Assembly: GCA_028279705.1 (NCBI GenBank)
Contig: JANQNF010000012.1
Coordinates: 214,531 to 278,530 of the forward strand
Origin: an archaeon
GTDB lineage: Archaea; Aenigmatarchaeota; Aenigmatarchaeia; QMZP01; JAFGSV01
Length of the DNA stretch: 64,000 nt
Direction of reading: 5' to 3'
This document shows positions 1 through 7,043 of the stretch, piece by piece. Each line of letters starts with the position of its first letter. Position 1 is the stretch's first letter. The position numbers and the translations under genes are program-made. The notes below the pieces were generated by a model, which saw only the letters and a list, made by a program, of their open reading frames with translations, did not search any database and was not told where the DNA came from.

Positions 1-155
1 TTTCAGCACAGGGCAACATGGGATTGAGTGTGGGGCTTGCCAATATCGACATGACATTTATAGGAAAACTAATGTTAATTATTAACATGCTCGCGGGACG
101 CCTTGAGATATGGTCCGTCCTTGTTTTCGTGAGCGCGTTGCTGACGAGGAGATAA
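1..155 (+). CDS. trkH: TrkH-type potassium transporter, C-terminal fragment
   Basis: This is the last 50 codons of a gene that begins before the window; the frame starts at base 3 and ends in TAA at 153-155. The translated end reads SAQGNMGLSVGLANID, then a segment with GKLMLIINMLAGRLE, and finishes LLTRR. The S-x-x-GN-x-GLS signature and the final GKL...M..GRLE helix are typical of the last pore repeat of TrkH/KtrB potassium transporter subunits. The TrkA gene starts two bases after the stop, the usual order for a Trk/Ktr K+ uptake system. Only the tail is visible, so family assignment rests on this signature plus the neighbour. Confidence 0.8.
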   Translation, partial: SAQGNMGLSVGLANIDMTFIGKLMLIINMLAGRLEIWSVLVFVSALLTRR

Positions 156-156
156 A

Positions 157-807
157 ATGTATGTTATAGTGTGCGGCGGCGGGAAGATGGTCAACAGCCT
201 CGTTGAGGATCTGGCTGCTGAGAAGCATGACGTCGTCATCGTAGAGAAAGATCATGATACCGCAGAAAAGCTCGCCGAGGAGCTCAACGCGACTGTCAGA
301 GAAGGCAACGCCACTGATCCTAAGATAATGCACGAAGCGGGTCTTGAGAAGGCCGACGTGGTGGTTGCCGTTACCCCAAACGAGAGCGAGAACCTTCTAA
401 TATGCCTCACTGCGAAGAAAAGGAAATCCTGCAAGACCGCAGCAAGGATAGAGAGGGCGGAGTCCGAGGAAGTGTTCAAGAACATGGGTATAGACACGGT
501 AATTTATCCCGAGAAGGCCGCGGCCCACTACCTTGAGGAGCTAATAACAAAGCCCGAGGTCGTCGACTTGGCCTTCATAGACAGGGGGGAGGCAGCCATA
601 CTCGAGTTCAAGATAGATAAGAAGTCAGGTGTCGTCGGAAAGCAGATAAAGAATCTTGAATACCCAAAAGGTTCCATGATAATAGCAGTCTATGAGAAAG
701 ACAGGCTGGTTATACCAACACCCGACTTCCGGATAAAGAAGGGTGACAATGTCTTAGTCATCGCAAGAAACGACGTCATAAAAAAGGTCACAGGAATCTT
801 CAACTGA
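157..807 (+). CDS. trkA: TrkA-family K+ uptake regulatory subunit (RCK: TrkA-N plus TrkA-C)
   Basis: This is a 216-residue cytosolic regulator of the Trk potassium transporter. Residues 1-120 form a Rossmann RCK (TrkA-N) domain. It opens with the dinucleotide-binding motif IVCGGGKMV, has the acidic end of beta2 (VIVEKD), and then GNATDP and ADVVVAVTPNE, all standard for NAD(H)/ATP-binding RCK domains. Residues about 135-216 match a TrkA-C ligand-binding domain (GKQIKNLEYPKGSMIIAV, then IKKGDNVLVIAR). The length is that of a single RCK unit, which would act as a ring on the membrane subunit. The start ATG follows the trkH stop by one base, so the two are probably translated together. Confidence 0.92.
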   Translation: MYVIVCGGGKMVNSLVEDLAAEKHDVVIVEKDHDTAEKLAEELNATVREGNATDPKIMHEAGLEKADVVVAVTPNESENLLICLTAKKRKSCKTAARIERAESEEVFKNMGIDTVIYPEKAAAHYLEELITKPEVVDLAFIDRGEAAILEFKIDKKSGVVGKQIKNLEYPKGSMIIAVYEKDRLVIPTPDFRIKKGDNVLVIARNDVIKKVTGIFN

Positions 808-854
808 CCGGAACTTAACTTTATTAATAATATGCAGTTATAATACACTAACGT

Positions 855-928
855 GCGTCGGTAGTTTAGTCTGGCCATGACACGGCGTTGCCAACGCTGT
901 AACCCGGGTTCAAATCCCGGCCGACGCA
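855..928 (+). tRNA. tRNA-Gly (anticodon GCC)
   Basis: The cloverleaf has acceptor GCGTCGG paired with CCGACGC, anticodon stem CGGCG/CGCTG around loop TTGCCAA, and T-arm CCGGG-TTCAAAT-CCCGG. Discriminator A is at 928, CCA is not encoded and there is no intron. The last 19 bases plus two downstream bases (910-930) recur exactly at 1962-1982, making this gene the likely integration target of the cassette that follows. Confidence 0.95.
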
Positions 929-981
929 TTTAGTTCTTATTTATGAGAAACGATACATTTATATATAATATGGAACAAAAA

Positions 982-997
982 TGTATCATATGATACA
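982..997 (+). promoter_or_regulatory. Palindromic operator at the start of the nucleotidyltransferase gene
   Basis: This is a perfect 16-bp palindrome, TGTATCATATGATACA, overlapping the first codons of the gene. It follows a TATA-like stretch (about 957-972). Read in the opposite direction, it aligns with the 42-bp repeats at 23551-23592 and 23608-23649 in front of the paralogous gene, sharing ATACTA-n-A-n-TTTTGTA-n-CATATG. A half-site GATACATTT lies at about 951. It is likely bound by the winged-helix domain of the encoded protein, giving autorepression. Confidence 0.6.
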
Positions 998-1535
998 AAA
1001 TTATAGTATATGGAAGGTGTTGAGGGTATTCTTCGACGACCCCCAGTCAGCCGAGGGCTTCACCATAAGATGGATATCAAAGGCAATAGGGCTCGCTGCA
1101 ACCTCAGTAAAAATACATCTGGATGAACTCTCAAGGGAGGACAAGGAGGGATTTCCCCTTGTAGTAAGAACCGAGGGGAGGAGTTATCCTGTATACAGGG
1201 CGAAAAGGGAGAGTGAACTCTTCAGGTTCTATAAGAAAATGGACGTGATTTTCAGGCTCGAGGAGACAGGTTTAATAGAGTTCCTGGAACGTGAGCTTTC
1301 GCCTGATGCTATAGTTTTGTTCGGGTCCGCTTCAAGAGGCGATGACATTTCAGGAAGCGACATAGACCTCTATGTGCAATGCAATGAAAAGAGGATGTAT
1401 CTCGATAAATATGAAGATGTACTCAAAAGGAAGATAGAACTTCATTTCAGCGACAGCTTCAAGAAACTCCCAAAGGAACTGGGGAATAACATAATAAACG
1501 GTACGGTCTTGAGCGGATACCTCAAGGTGTCATGA
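990..1535 (+). CDS. Winged-helix plus MNT nucleotidyltransferase (antitoxin-type)
   Basis: This is a protein of about 181 residues with two parts. The N-terminal ~85 residues look like a winged helix (SKAIGLAATSVKIHLDEL). From about residue 105 there is a minimal nucleotidyltransferase core, IVLFGSASRGDD followed by SGSDIDLYV, with the GS-x-x-RG and D-x-D motifs intact. In HEPN/MNT systems the MNT protein modifies or neutralises the HEPN toxin. An ATG at 981 is also in frame, but 990 is preferred: from there MIQNYSIWKV aligns with MLQKCSIMKV of the paralogue at 23032-23571. The stop overlaps the HEPN start (ATGA). The 3' gene and the tRNA-derived repeats point to a mobile toxin-antitoxin cassette. 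Confidence 0.82.
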   Translation: MIQNYSIWKVLRVFFDDPQSAEGFTIRWISKAIGLAATSVKIHLDELSREDKEGFPLVVRTEGRSYPVYRAKRESELFRFYKKMDVIFRLEETGLIEFLERELSPDAIVLFGSASRGDDISGSDIDLYVQCNEKRMYLDKYEDVLKRKIELHFSDSFKKLPKELGNNIINGTVLSGYLKVS

Positions 1536-1960
1536 TGGAAAATTTCATTAAAGTTACTCCGGACAGGGAAATGGCAAAGAATCTTCTGGAAACAGTGGAC
1601 ATAAGGCTGGATGCGATAGAACTTCTCACGAAAACCGATGCAGCGAAGTTCGCTTCAAAGATAACAGAAGAGTATTACGAGGCGATGCTAGAGATAGTGA
1701 ATGCAATACTGTCAATAGACGGATACCGGACAAGAACCGACATTGCGGGAGCTCACATTTCAAGCATAAGCTATATGCGAAGATACCCTGAAATAAGCGA
1801 GCGTGACATACACCTCCTGGATGACATGAGAAAAAAGAGGTCAGGCGTCAAATACTACGGCCGTCACGTAAACTACGGTTTCATAAAAAGGAATGAGAAT
1901 GATCTGAAATCACTGATAAGAAAGCTGAGGTTAATCGCTGAGAAAAGACTTGATGTATAA
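1532..1960 (+). CDS. HEPN-domain protein (toxin partner of MNT)
   Basis: This is a 142-residue, mainly helical protein translated by overlap from the nucleotidyltransferase gene. It has the layout of small HEPN proteins: a long helical pair (residues 10-75, with EEYYEAMLEIVNAIL) and a late Arg-rich motif MRKKRSGVKYYGRH. The classical R-x4-6-H RNase motif is not clean, because a Tyr lies where the His would be expected (R-SGVK-Y). The paralogue at 22637-23035 shows the same replacement (R-NRIS-Y). It may therefore be a diverged or inactive RNase. ATG codons at 1532 and 1535 are both possible. The gene ends two bases before the att-like repeat. Confidence 0.75.
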   Translation: MMENFIKVTPDREMAKNLLETVDIRLDAIELLTKTDAAKFASKITEEYYEAMLEIVNAILSIDGYRTRTDIAGAHISSISYMRRYPEISERDIHLLDDMRKKRSGVKYYGRHVNYGFIKRNENDLKSLIRKLRLIAEKRLDV

Positions 1961-1961
1961 A

Positions 1962-1982
1962 TCAAATCCCGGCCGACGCATT
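1962..1982 (+). repeat. attR-like copy of the tRNA-Gly 3' end
   Basis: These 21 bases are identical to 910-930: the 3' half of the T-arm, the acceptor strand and discriminator of tRNA-Gly, plus two T. The copy starts two bases after the stop codon of the HEPN gene and ends 7 bases before the end of the convergent propeller gene. Sequence outside the 21 bases differs from the tRNA copy. Confidence 0.85.
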
Positions 1983-1989
1983 CATTTTT

Positions 1990-3300
1990 TCAAACCTGGT
2001 CGAATCTCTCTTTGTGTGCATCCACATGGTATTTGCCTTTCTTGATGTATGCCGAGCCCATCTGGTAGGTGATCTCTGATTTGTAATCGCTTGTGTTCTC
2101 CTCTTCCTCTTTGAATTCAAAGTCGTATTTTTTCTTTGGAATCTCCTCTACTTCCTCTTCCTCGATCTTAATTTTCACTTCGAACGACTCGTATGCGGGC
2201 GGCTTGTAAGAAGGTTCCCCATCGGCCCGGAACTTCCAGAGAAGGTTCCCGTCCATGTCCAGGCAGTACATGTGGCAGTCCCACGAGCCGAAGTATATCC
2301 TGCCGTCACATATGAACGGACTGAGTACTACCGACCCGTTAGTCTCGAATTTCCATACCTCCCTGCCGTCCAGGTCAATGCAGTAGAAGAACTTATTCCC
2401 CGACCCGAAATAGATGAGGCCTTCGTGTATGAGCGGTATATGGACGACTTCCCGCGTGGAAAACCTCCACACTATCTTCCCTCCAAGTGAGATGCAGACC
2501 ACGTCCCCGTCCCTCGTTCCTTGGTAAATGTAGTCTCCATGCTTGACGGGGCACGCCGACACGCCGTAGTTTCCGACCCTGGTTTTCCAAAGCTCTACTC
2601 CGTCTTCTATCCTAAAAGCTCTCAGTATGTTGTCCGTGGCAGTTACGTACAGTATGCCATCGTCTATCAGGAACCTGTTGATGTTGTGTACCTCTCCCTG
2701 CGTGCTGTATTTCCTGATGAGTTCCCCGCTTGATGCATTGATTTGGTAGACGTTCCTGTCATACGAGCCGATGAAGACGCTGGAATTCCAGAATGTCGGC
2801 ATGGATGCTATGTCATCATATGTTGCGAATTTCCAGATGAGCTTTCCTGTGACAAAATCAATCGCATAAAGGTTTCGGTCCTTTGATCCTGCATACACGA
2901 TGTTATCGTGAACTTCTACCCGGGCGTATATCGGACCTTCTGTTCGGAACCTCCATAGTAGGGAACCGTCTTTTGCATCGAGGCAGTATATGTGATGGTC
3001 ATAGCTGCCGAAAAGTATACACCCTTCATGGTACACCGGTCCCGAGCCACCTACTCTGTCACGCGCCTCAAACCTCCAGATTTCCTCGCCGGAGGTCGCA
3101 TCGTTTGCATAGACGTTGTGATTCATTGACGCAAAATACAGTATCCCATCGACAACGAGTGGTGCACTTACTATGCTCCCCCCTGTTTCTATCCTCATGA
3201 ACCTGTCGAACTTCTGCGTCTGTACGACTTCATATTCCCCGATCTCCACGTCGAATCCTTCCACGCCCGCAAAATCGGATTCACTCATAGAACCTTCCAT
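1990..3300 (-). CDS. Cytosolic eight-bladed PQQ-like beta-propeller protein (copy A)
   Basis: This is a 436-residue protein without a signal peptide or membrane segment. Residues about 45-365 contain eight repeats of the PQQ-like/WD40-like blade (Y-F-G-S-x-D-x-x-x-Y-x-x-D-x-x-[ST]-G-x-x-x-W-[RK]-F), ending in EIWRF, LLWRF, LIWKF, LIRKY, ELWKT, IVWRF, EVWKF and LLWKF. A charged linker (IKIEEEEVEE) and a C-terminal tail follow, with YKSEITYQ and KGKYHVD. The paralogue at 23824-25122 shares the N-terminal lead-in, eight blades and this tail. The protein is convergent with the MNT/HEPN pair and divergent from the TrmB regulator. Its ligand or partner is unknown; the tail looks like a docking segment (inference). 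Confidence 0.85.
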   Translation of the reverse strand: MEGSMSESDFAGVEGFDVEIGEYEVVQTQKFDRFMRIETGGSIVSAPLVVDGILYFASMNHNVYANDATSGEEIWRFEARDRVGGSGPVYHEGCILFGSYDHHIYCLDAKDGSLLWRFRTEGPIYARVEVHDNIVYAGSKDRNLYAIDFVTGKLIWKFATYDDIASMPTFWNSSVFIGSYDRNVYQINASSGELIRKYSTQGEVHNINRFLIDDGILYVTATDNILRAFRIEDGVELWKTRVGNYGVSACPVKHGDYIYQGTRDGDVVCISLGGKIVWRFSTREVVHIPLIHEGLIYFGSGNKFFYCIDLDGREVWKFETNGSVVLSPFICDGRIYFGSWDCHMYCLDMDGNLLWKFRADGEPSYKPPAYESFEVKIKIEEEEVEEIPKKKYDFEFKEEEENTSDYKSEITYQMGSAYIKKGKYHVDAHKERFDQV

Positions 3301-3345
3301 CGCTGCACCACCGAAATAGCGTTAAATAGCGTATAATATAAATAT

Positions 3346-3370
3346 TTGTTGTAATATTATATAACAACAA
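3346..3370. promoter_or_regulatory. Inverted repeat between propeller A and the TrmB-type regulator
   Basis: TTGTTGT (3346-3352) and ACAACAA (3364-3370) form a perfect 7-bp inverted repeat with an AT-rich 11-base spacer. It lies in the 71-base gap between two divergent genes and directly abuts the regulator start codon. This is the right place for an operator through which the TrmB-like protein could control itself and propeller A. Confidence 0.55.
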
Positions 3371-3371
3371 T

Positions 3372-4124
3372 ATGGATATAAAAAGAATACTTAAGGAAGC
3401 AGGGCTTGCCGGAAACGAGGTGAAGGTTTATTTAGCCCTGCTTGAACTCGGTTCCGTTACCGCCGGTAAGATATCAGGAGAATCCGGAGTCAATAGGACC
3501 AACGTCTATGACGCTTTGAGATCACTCTCGGAGAAGGGACTAGTGAGCCACATGAAGAAGGCAGAAAGGCGCTACTTTGAGGCAGCCTCTCCGACCAAGT
3601 TCCTCCACCATCTCGAGGAAAAGGAAGACGAATTGAGAAGGAAGCGCGCAGCATTCGAGGATGCTGTACCTGAAATGGAAATGAAAAGAAGTCTTTCAAA
3701 GGAAGATCACGAGGCAACCATATACACCGGACGAAAAGGGCTGAAGACCGTCACAGAAGACATCCTAAGGACTGGAGAAGAGCTCCTCGTCTTCGGTGCG
3801 GAAGGCAAGTTCATGGAGGTTTTTAGGACGTATTCGAGGAACTGGCAAAGGAGAAGGGCAAAGGCAAAGGTTCATCTAAAGATAATATACAGTAGCAGTC
3901 ACATGGAGAAGAAAACAGGAAGGGAGATTCCATACGCGGACATACGCTTCAACGACAAACTCTACGACACGCCTTCCACGACCTGGGTCTACGGCGGCAA
4001 GGTCGCTGTCGTGGTCTGGTCGGACCACCCGGTTGTAACTCTCATAAGAAGCGCAGACGTTGCAAAATCATACAGGATGTTTTTCAGGGAGCTTTGGAGG
4101 TCGTCAAAAGGAAGGCTCCAGTGA
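3372..4124 (+). CDS. TrmB-family transcriptional regulator
   Basis: This is a 250-residue protein. Residues 1-75 are a TrmB-type winged helix: LKEAGLAGNEVKVYLALLELG, split by positions, then GKISGESGVNRTNVYDALRSL and KGLVS. Residues 75-110 form a dimerising coiled coil (HHLEEKEDELRRKRAAFED). Residues 120-245 match the PLD-like effector region of TrmB relatives without a sugar-binding domain (ATIYTGRKGLKTVTEDIL, GEELLVFGAEG). TrmB proteins are archaeal regulators that often respond to sugars, but the short C-terminal half means no ligand can be named. The divergent promoter with a palindrome suggests autoregulation and control of propeller A. Confidence 0.85.
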   Translation: MDIKRILKEAGLAGNEVKVYLALLELGSVTAGKISGESGVNRTNVYDALRSLSEKGLVSHMKKAERRYFEAASPTKFLHHLEEKEDELRRKRAAFEDAVPEMEMKRSLSKEDHEATIYTGRKGLKTVTEDILRTGEELLVFGAEGKFMEVFRTYSRNWQRRRAKAKVHLKIIYSSSHMEKKTGREIPYADIRFNDKLYDTPSTTWVYGGKVAVVVWSDHPVVTLIRSADVAKSYRMFFRELWRSSKGRLQ

Positions 4125-4177
4125 ACATTTAAAAGCCAGAAATCGAAAGATAAGGTATAGTTTTGGAGTTGTTGAAG

Positions 4178-4588
4178 ATGCCAGCGGATTTCGAGGAAAA
4201 GATAAAGAAGGCAATACAGAAGCCTGCGCCCAGTGCTCCTCCCGGTGGTAAGAGACACTCACCTCCCGTATTCATCAAGATAGAGCGATACAAGGAGCTG
4301 CTTGACGACGTGCAGAAGCTAAGGTCTTACACGCTCGGTCTCAGGGACGCGCTCGATGCGATGGGAGAGATCGAGAAGGAGCTCAAGACAGCAATGTCGC
4401 TGAGCAACAAGGTCCTTGATAAGATCAACATAATCATATCATCGCTTGACATGAAGCTTCTTCAGAAGTCCGGGCCAGCTGTTGACACGGAGCACCCGAT
4501 AAAGCCGCCAGAAGACGTTGAGAACTACGTCAAGGGGATATACGAGCAGATCGAGAAGCTCAAGACCGAGCTGAAGGCATTGTCCTAA
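4178..4588 (+). CDS. Conserved coiled-coil protein, function unknown
   Basis: I do not recognise this protein of about 136 residues. After a Pro-rich lead (QKPAPSAPPGGK, residues ~15-26) it is nearly all helical, with heptad-rich stretches (VQKLRSYTLGLRDAL; EIEKELKTAMSLSNKVLDKINIII; EQIEKLKTELKAL), and would form a cytosolic coiled coil. ATG 4178 is chosen because GGAG sits nine bases upstream at 4165-4168; an in-frame TTG at 4163 would add five residues. It lies between the TrmB regulator and tRNA-Leu in a separate transcription unit. Confidence 0.7.
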   Translation: MPADFEEKIKKAIQKPAPSAPPGGKRHSPPVFIKIERYKELLDDVQKLRSYTLGLRDALDAMGEIEKELKTAMSLSNKVLDKINIIISSLDMKLLQKSGPAVDTEHPIKPPEDVENYVKGIYEQIEKLKTELKALS

Positions 4589-4633
4589 GCGCTCCTGTCT
4601 TTTTAAATTTCTGACCGAATTTATTACTAGCAC

Positions 4634-4767
4634 GCGGGGGTAGCGAAGTGGTCAAACGCGGCAGATTCATCTTGAGCTCTGAGGGTTCTGATTCTCAGGC
4701 TCGTTGAAGTCGATGCTCAAGACCTGCTCTCTTAGTGAGTTCGTCGGTTCGAGCCCGGCCCCCCGCA
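4634..4767 (+). tRNA. tRNA-Leu (probable anticodon CAA) with intron
   Basis: Acceptor GCGGGGG (4634-4640) pairs with CCCCCGC (4760-4766), discriminator A is at 4767, and the T-arm is GTCGG-TTCGAGC-CCGGC. The long variable arm (CTC..GAG) makes this a class II tRNA, and the A discriminator favours Leu over Ser. About 50 bases interrupt the anticodon loop (roughly 4669-4718), with an internal hairpin CTGAG/CTCAG and complementary ends CTTGAGC/GCTCAAG. Removing them to leave a 7-base loop gives TTCAAGA, anticodon CAA. A cut at the usual 37/38 site would give CAT, which does not fit a class II tRNA, so the intron seems to sit two or three positions earlier. Exact boundaries are uncertain. Confidence 0.8.
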
Positions 4768-4888
4768 TTCCTTTCTTTTAACCCGAAAATATCAATATTT
4801 TTAAACCTTTCCTGTACAAATAATGAGATACCGGTTAACCTATGCATATAAAAAGCATGGGTTAAATATTAGGAAGAGAGTGATTGAC

Positions 4889-5248
4889 ATGAAGGTCAGA
4901 GGAAAGAACCTGCTCTTAAAAGACCTGATAGTGAAGCTTGAAGAAAAAGGCAGGCAGGAGAATGTGCCTTTCTGGACGTCACTTGCAAAGAAGCTCAACA
5001 GGCCGCGAAGGAAGGCCTATGAAGTAAATCTTTTCAATCTCGCAAAGAATGCGACAGGAAAGGAGACCGTGGTCGTTCCTGGTTATGTCCTTGGTTCCGG
5101 CGAGATAGCAAAGCCGCTTACGATTGCTGCAATTAAGTTCACAGGAAAGGCTGAAGAGAAGATAAAGAAGGCTGGCGGAAAGGTCCTTGACATGGAAGAT
5201 TTCGTCGATAGCAAGCCCAATCTCAAGACAGTAAGGATCATGGGATGA
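4889..5248 (+). CDS. rpl18e: Large ribosomal subunit protein eL18 (L18e)
   Basis: This is a 119-residue archaeal/eukaryotic-type ribosomal protein. It carries the family N-terminus (LLLKDLIVKLEEK, then FWTSLAKKLNRPRRKAYEVNL) and the conserved VVVPGYVLGSGEI and AIKFTGKAEEKIKKAGG segments. An in-frame ATG at 4823 would add 22 residues not seen in the family. ATG 4889 gives the normal length and lies about 25 bases after a TATA-like TTAAATATT, consistent with a short or absent leader. It heads the cluster eL18-uL13-uS9; its stop overlaps the uL13 start. Confidence 0.92.
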   Translation: MKVRGKNLLLKDLIVKLEEKGRQENVPFWTSLAKKLNRPRRKAYEVNLFNLAKNATGKETVVVPGYVLGSGEIAKPLTIAAIKFTGKAEEKIKKAGGKVLDMEDFVDSKPNLKTVRIMG

Positions 5249-5655
5249 TTGTTATGCTGAACATCGACGCTGACGGAATGGTTCTTGGGCGCCTGGCGTC
5301 GATTGTTGCCAAACATGTTCTTAACGGCGAAAGCGTAAACGTGGTCAATGCAGAGAAGCTGGTAATAGTTGGAAGACCGGAAGCCACGCTTTCCGAGTAC
5401 AAGGAAAAAAGAGCCAGGGGAGACCCATATCACGGACCATTCTTCCCAAAGAGTCCTGAGATGGTTTTCAAGAGGACGGTAAGAGGCATGATTCCATACA
5501 AAACGGCAAGAGGCAGGGAAGCTTTAAAAAGGCTCAAGGTCTTTATCTCTATACCAACCGAGCTCAAGGGAACGCAGTTCAGTGTAGTTGAAAACGCAAA
5601 GAACAAGGGTGAACAGAAATACATGACGCTAAAGAAGGTTGCTGATCTCGTATGA
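5245..5655 (+). CDS. rpl13: Large ribosomal subunit protein uL13
   Basis: This is a 136-residue protein with archaeal uL13 signatures: VLGRLASIVAKHVLNGE near the N-terminus, then VVNAEKLVIVG, RGDPYHGPFFPKSPE and VRGMIPYKTARGREALKRLKV. It starts within the ATGA overlap with eL18; a second ATG at 5254 is possible. It ends in an ATGA overlap with uS9, showing translational coupling across the ribosomal cluster. Confidence 0.95.
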   Translation: MIVMLNIDADGMVLGRLASIVAKHVLNGESVNVVNAEKLVIVGRPEATLSEYKEKRARGDPYHGPFFPKSPEMVFKRTVRGMIPYKTARGREALKRLKVFISIPTELKGTQFSVVENAKNKGEQKYMTLKKVADLV

Positions 5656-6104
5656 CAAAGAAAAACGAGGACGCTGATGTGAAAAAGGAAGAGACAAAGG
5701 CAGCTGACGCAGTATTCTCCACGGGAAAGAGGAGAAAGGCCGTTGCCAGGGCGAGCATAAAGCCCGGTAAGGGAACAGTCACGCTCAATTCCATGCCGGT
5801 AGACATGATTGAGAACAAGACCGTCCAGCTACTGGTCAAGGAGCCGCTCATGCTTGTAGGTGACGCCTGGAAGAAGTTCAATATCAAGGCCACCGCCAGG
5901 GGAGGCGGCACGATCGGCCAGGCTCAGGCAGCAAGGCAGGCCATCGCAAAGGCACTGGCAGAGACGCTCGGACCTGACGCAAAGAAGATATTCATGGACT
6001 ATGACAGGAACATGCTTGTTTACGATCCAAGGAGGACCGAACCCCACAAGTCGCCGAGGTCTTCACAGGGACCGAGAAGGGCAAAACAAAAGAGTAAGCG
6101 TTAG
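5652..6104 (+). CDS. rps9: Small ribosomal subunit protein uS9
   Basis: This is a 150-residue protein. A charged extension of about 20 residues precedes the family core: STGKRRKAVARASI, then FNIKATARGGGTIGQAQAARQAIAKAL, and the C-terminal RRTEPHKSPRSSQGPRRAKQKSKR, split here by description. The basic C-terminal tail ending in K-S-K-R reaches the decoding site in the ribosome. The usual archaeal neighbours rpoN and rpoK are absent downstream; a LAGLIDADG gene follows instead. Confidence 0.95.
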   Translation: MTKKNEDADVKKEETKAADAVFSTGKRRKAVARASIKPGKGTVTLNSMPVDMIENKTVQLLVKEPLMLVGDAWKKFNIKATARGGGTIGQAQAARQAIAKALAETLGPDAKKIFMDYDRNMLVYDPRRTEPHKSPRSSQGPRRAKQKSKR

Positions 6105-6136
6105 ACCTTTATTAAGACAGTGGATATAAACGTAGT

Positions 6137-7039
6137 ATGGATAAGGACCTACAGGATATAATACAAGGAACACTACTTGGGGATGCTTGTATTACGGTGT
6201 CTTCTGGAAAATATTTCAATTATAAACACGTCGCGAAAGATAGAAAATATCTGGAATGGCAATCTAAGTTTTTGGAGAATTGTGGAATAAAATACCATAT
6301 AGGCGTTGAGAATAAGATCAGCAAGACTCACCGTTTAAGTTTTTATATAAATTCCAAGAGAAACGAATTTTTAGACTCTTTGCATGAAAAATGGTATAAA
6401 GCGGAGCGCGGGAAAAATATAAAGCAACTACCATCGGACATCATAATTACGCCGACAGTTTTGTCGCACTGGTATCTTGGTGATGGCAGCCTGATTCGGC
6501 AGAGTGGTAATAGGATACCCAGAATAGTCTTAGCTACGAACAATTTTTCAGCGGATGAAATCCAAATTCTAATAAATAAACTGGATGACATTGAGCTGAA
6601 CTTTTACCCACTTTTATCATTAAGCGGGTTCGGCAAAGGCTCAGAGTGTGGTAGAGTCTTAGTTTCTAGAACAAATGAGGGAACACCCTTCAGATTCTTC
6701 AAGATGATAGGATTTGATTGTCCGGTGCAGATAAAGCGGTGTTCAACTGGCAGAAAAGGAAAGGGGGCCAAGAAACATTATTTCAAAGACAAGTGGCCGA
6801 CAGAAGAAGACTGGCTGAGAATATTATCGAACGTGGAAGAAACGGGCAAAATAGTAAGGAAAAGGCGGGAGGATTTATCTGTAGATAGGAAAACTATAGC
6901 ACTTCACACTGGTGTCACTAAAAAACACATAGAACGTATCGAAACAGGAAGACGTTATCCCAGCGTTGAAGTTTTTAGAAAACTTTTAAATATATTAGAC
7001 ATAAATGCATATTACCTTTTAAAGGAGATAGTGAAGTGA
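6137..7039 (+). CDS. Free-standing LAGLIDADG-type homing endonuclease with C-terminal HTH
   Basis: This is a 300-residue protein. The first LAGLIDADG helix is IIQGTLLGDACI (residues ~8-19) and the second is LSHWYLGDGSLI (residues ~110-121), each ending in the acidic residue that binds metal. Residues ~235-290 form an XRE-like helix-turn-helix (RREDLSVDRKTIALHTGVTKKHIERIETGRRYP, split by positions), which may add DNA specificity or autoregulation. The gene is visibly AT-richer than the ribosomal genes on either side and lies between uS9 and uS10 with only a few bases before uS10. No intron or intein is seen around it, so it looks free-standing. Confidence 0.85.
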   Translation: MDKDLQDIIQGTLLGDACITVSSGKYFNYKHVAKDRKYLEWQSKFLENCGIKYHIGVENKISKTHRLSFYINSKRNEFLDSLHEKWYKAERGKNIKQLPSDIIITPTVLSHWYLGDGSLIRQSGNRIPRIVLATNNFSADEIQILINKLDDIELNFYPLLSLSGFGKGSECGRVLVSRTNEGTPFRFFKMIGFDCPVQIKRCSTGRKGKGAKKHYFKDKWPTEEDWLRILSNVEETGKIVRKRREDLSVDRKTIALHTGVTKKHIERIETGRRYPSVEVFRKLLNILDINAYYLLKEIVK

Positions 7040-7043
7040 TATC

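Larger units (their letters stand above)
910..1982 (+). mobile_element. Putative tRNA-Gly-borne cassette carrying an MNT/HEPN module
   Basis: A 21-bp perfect direct repeat, made of the tRNA-Gly 3' end plus TT, lies at 910-930 and 1962-1982. The DNA between holds only the nucleotidyltransferase and HEPN genes and their promoter. A duplicated tRNA 3' end is the usual footprint of site-specific recombination at a tRNA gene, with attL inside the tRNA and attR distal. No integrase is encoded inside, so the unit would need a recombinase in trans or is a remnant. The repeat identity is seen directly; mobility is inferred. Confidence 0.65.

Noticed and set aside
1532..1960. HEPN gene as a CRISPR-associated Csm6/Csx1-type protein
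   Set aside because: No CARF domain, too short, and coupled to a nucleotidyltransferase gene.
4634..4767. Reading the tRNA-Leu anticodon as CAT (Met) or TGA/GAG
   Set aside because: A class II variable arm and A discriminator exclude Met; the TGA and GAG readings give no valid anticodon stem.
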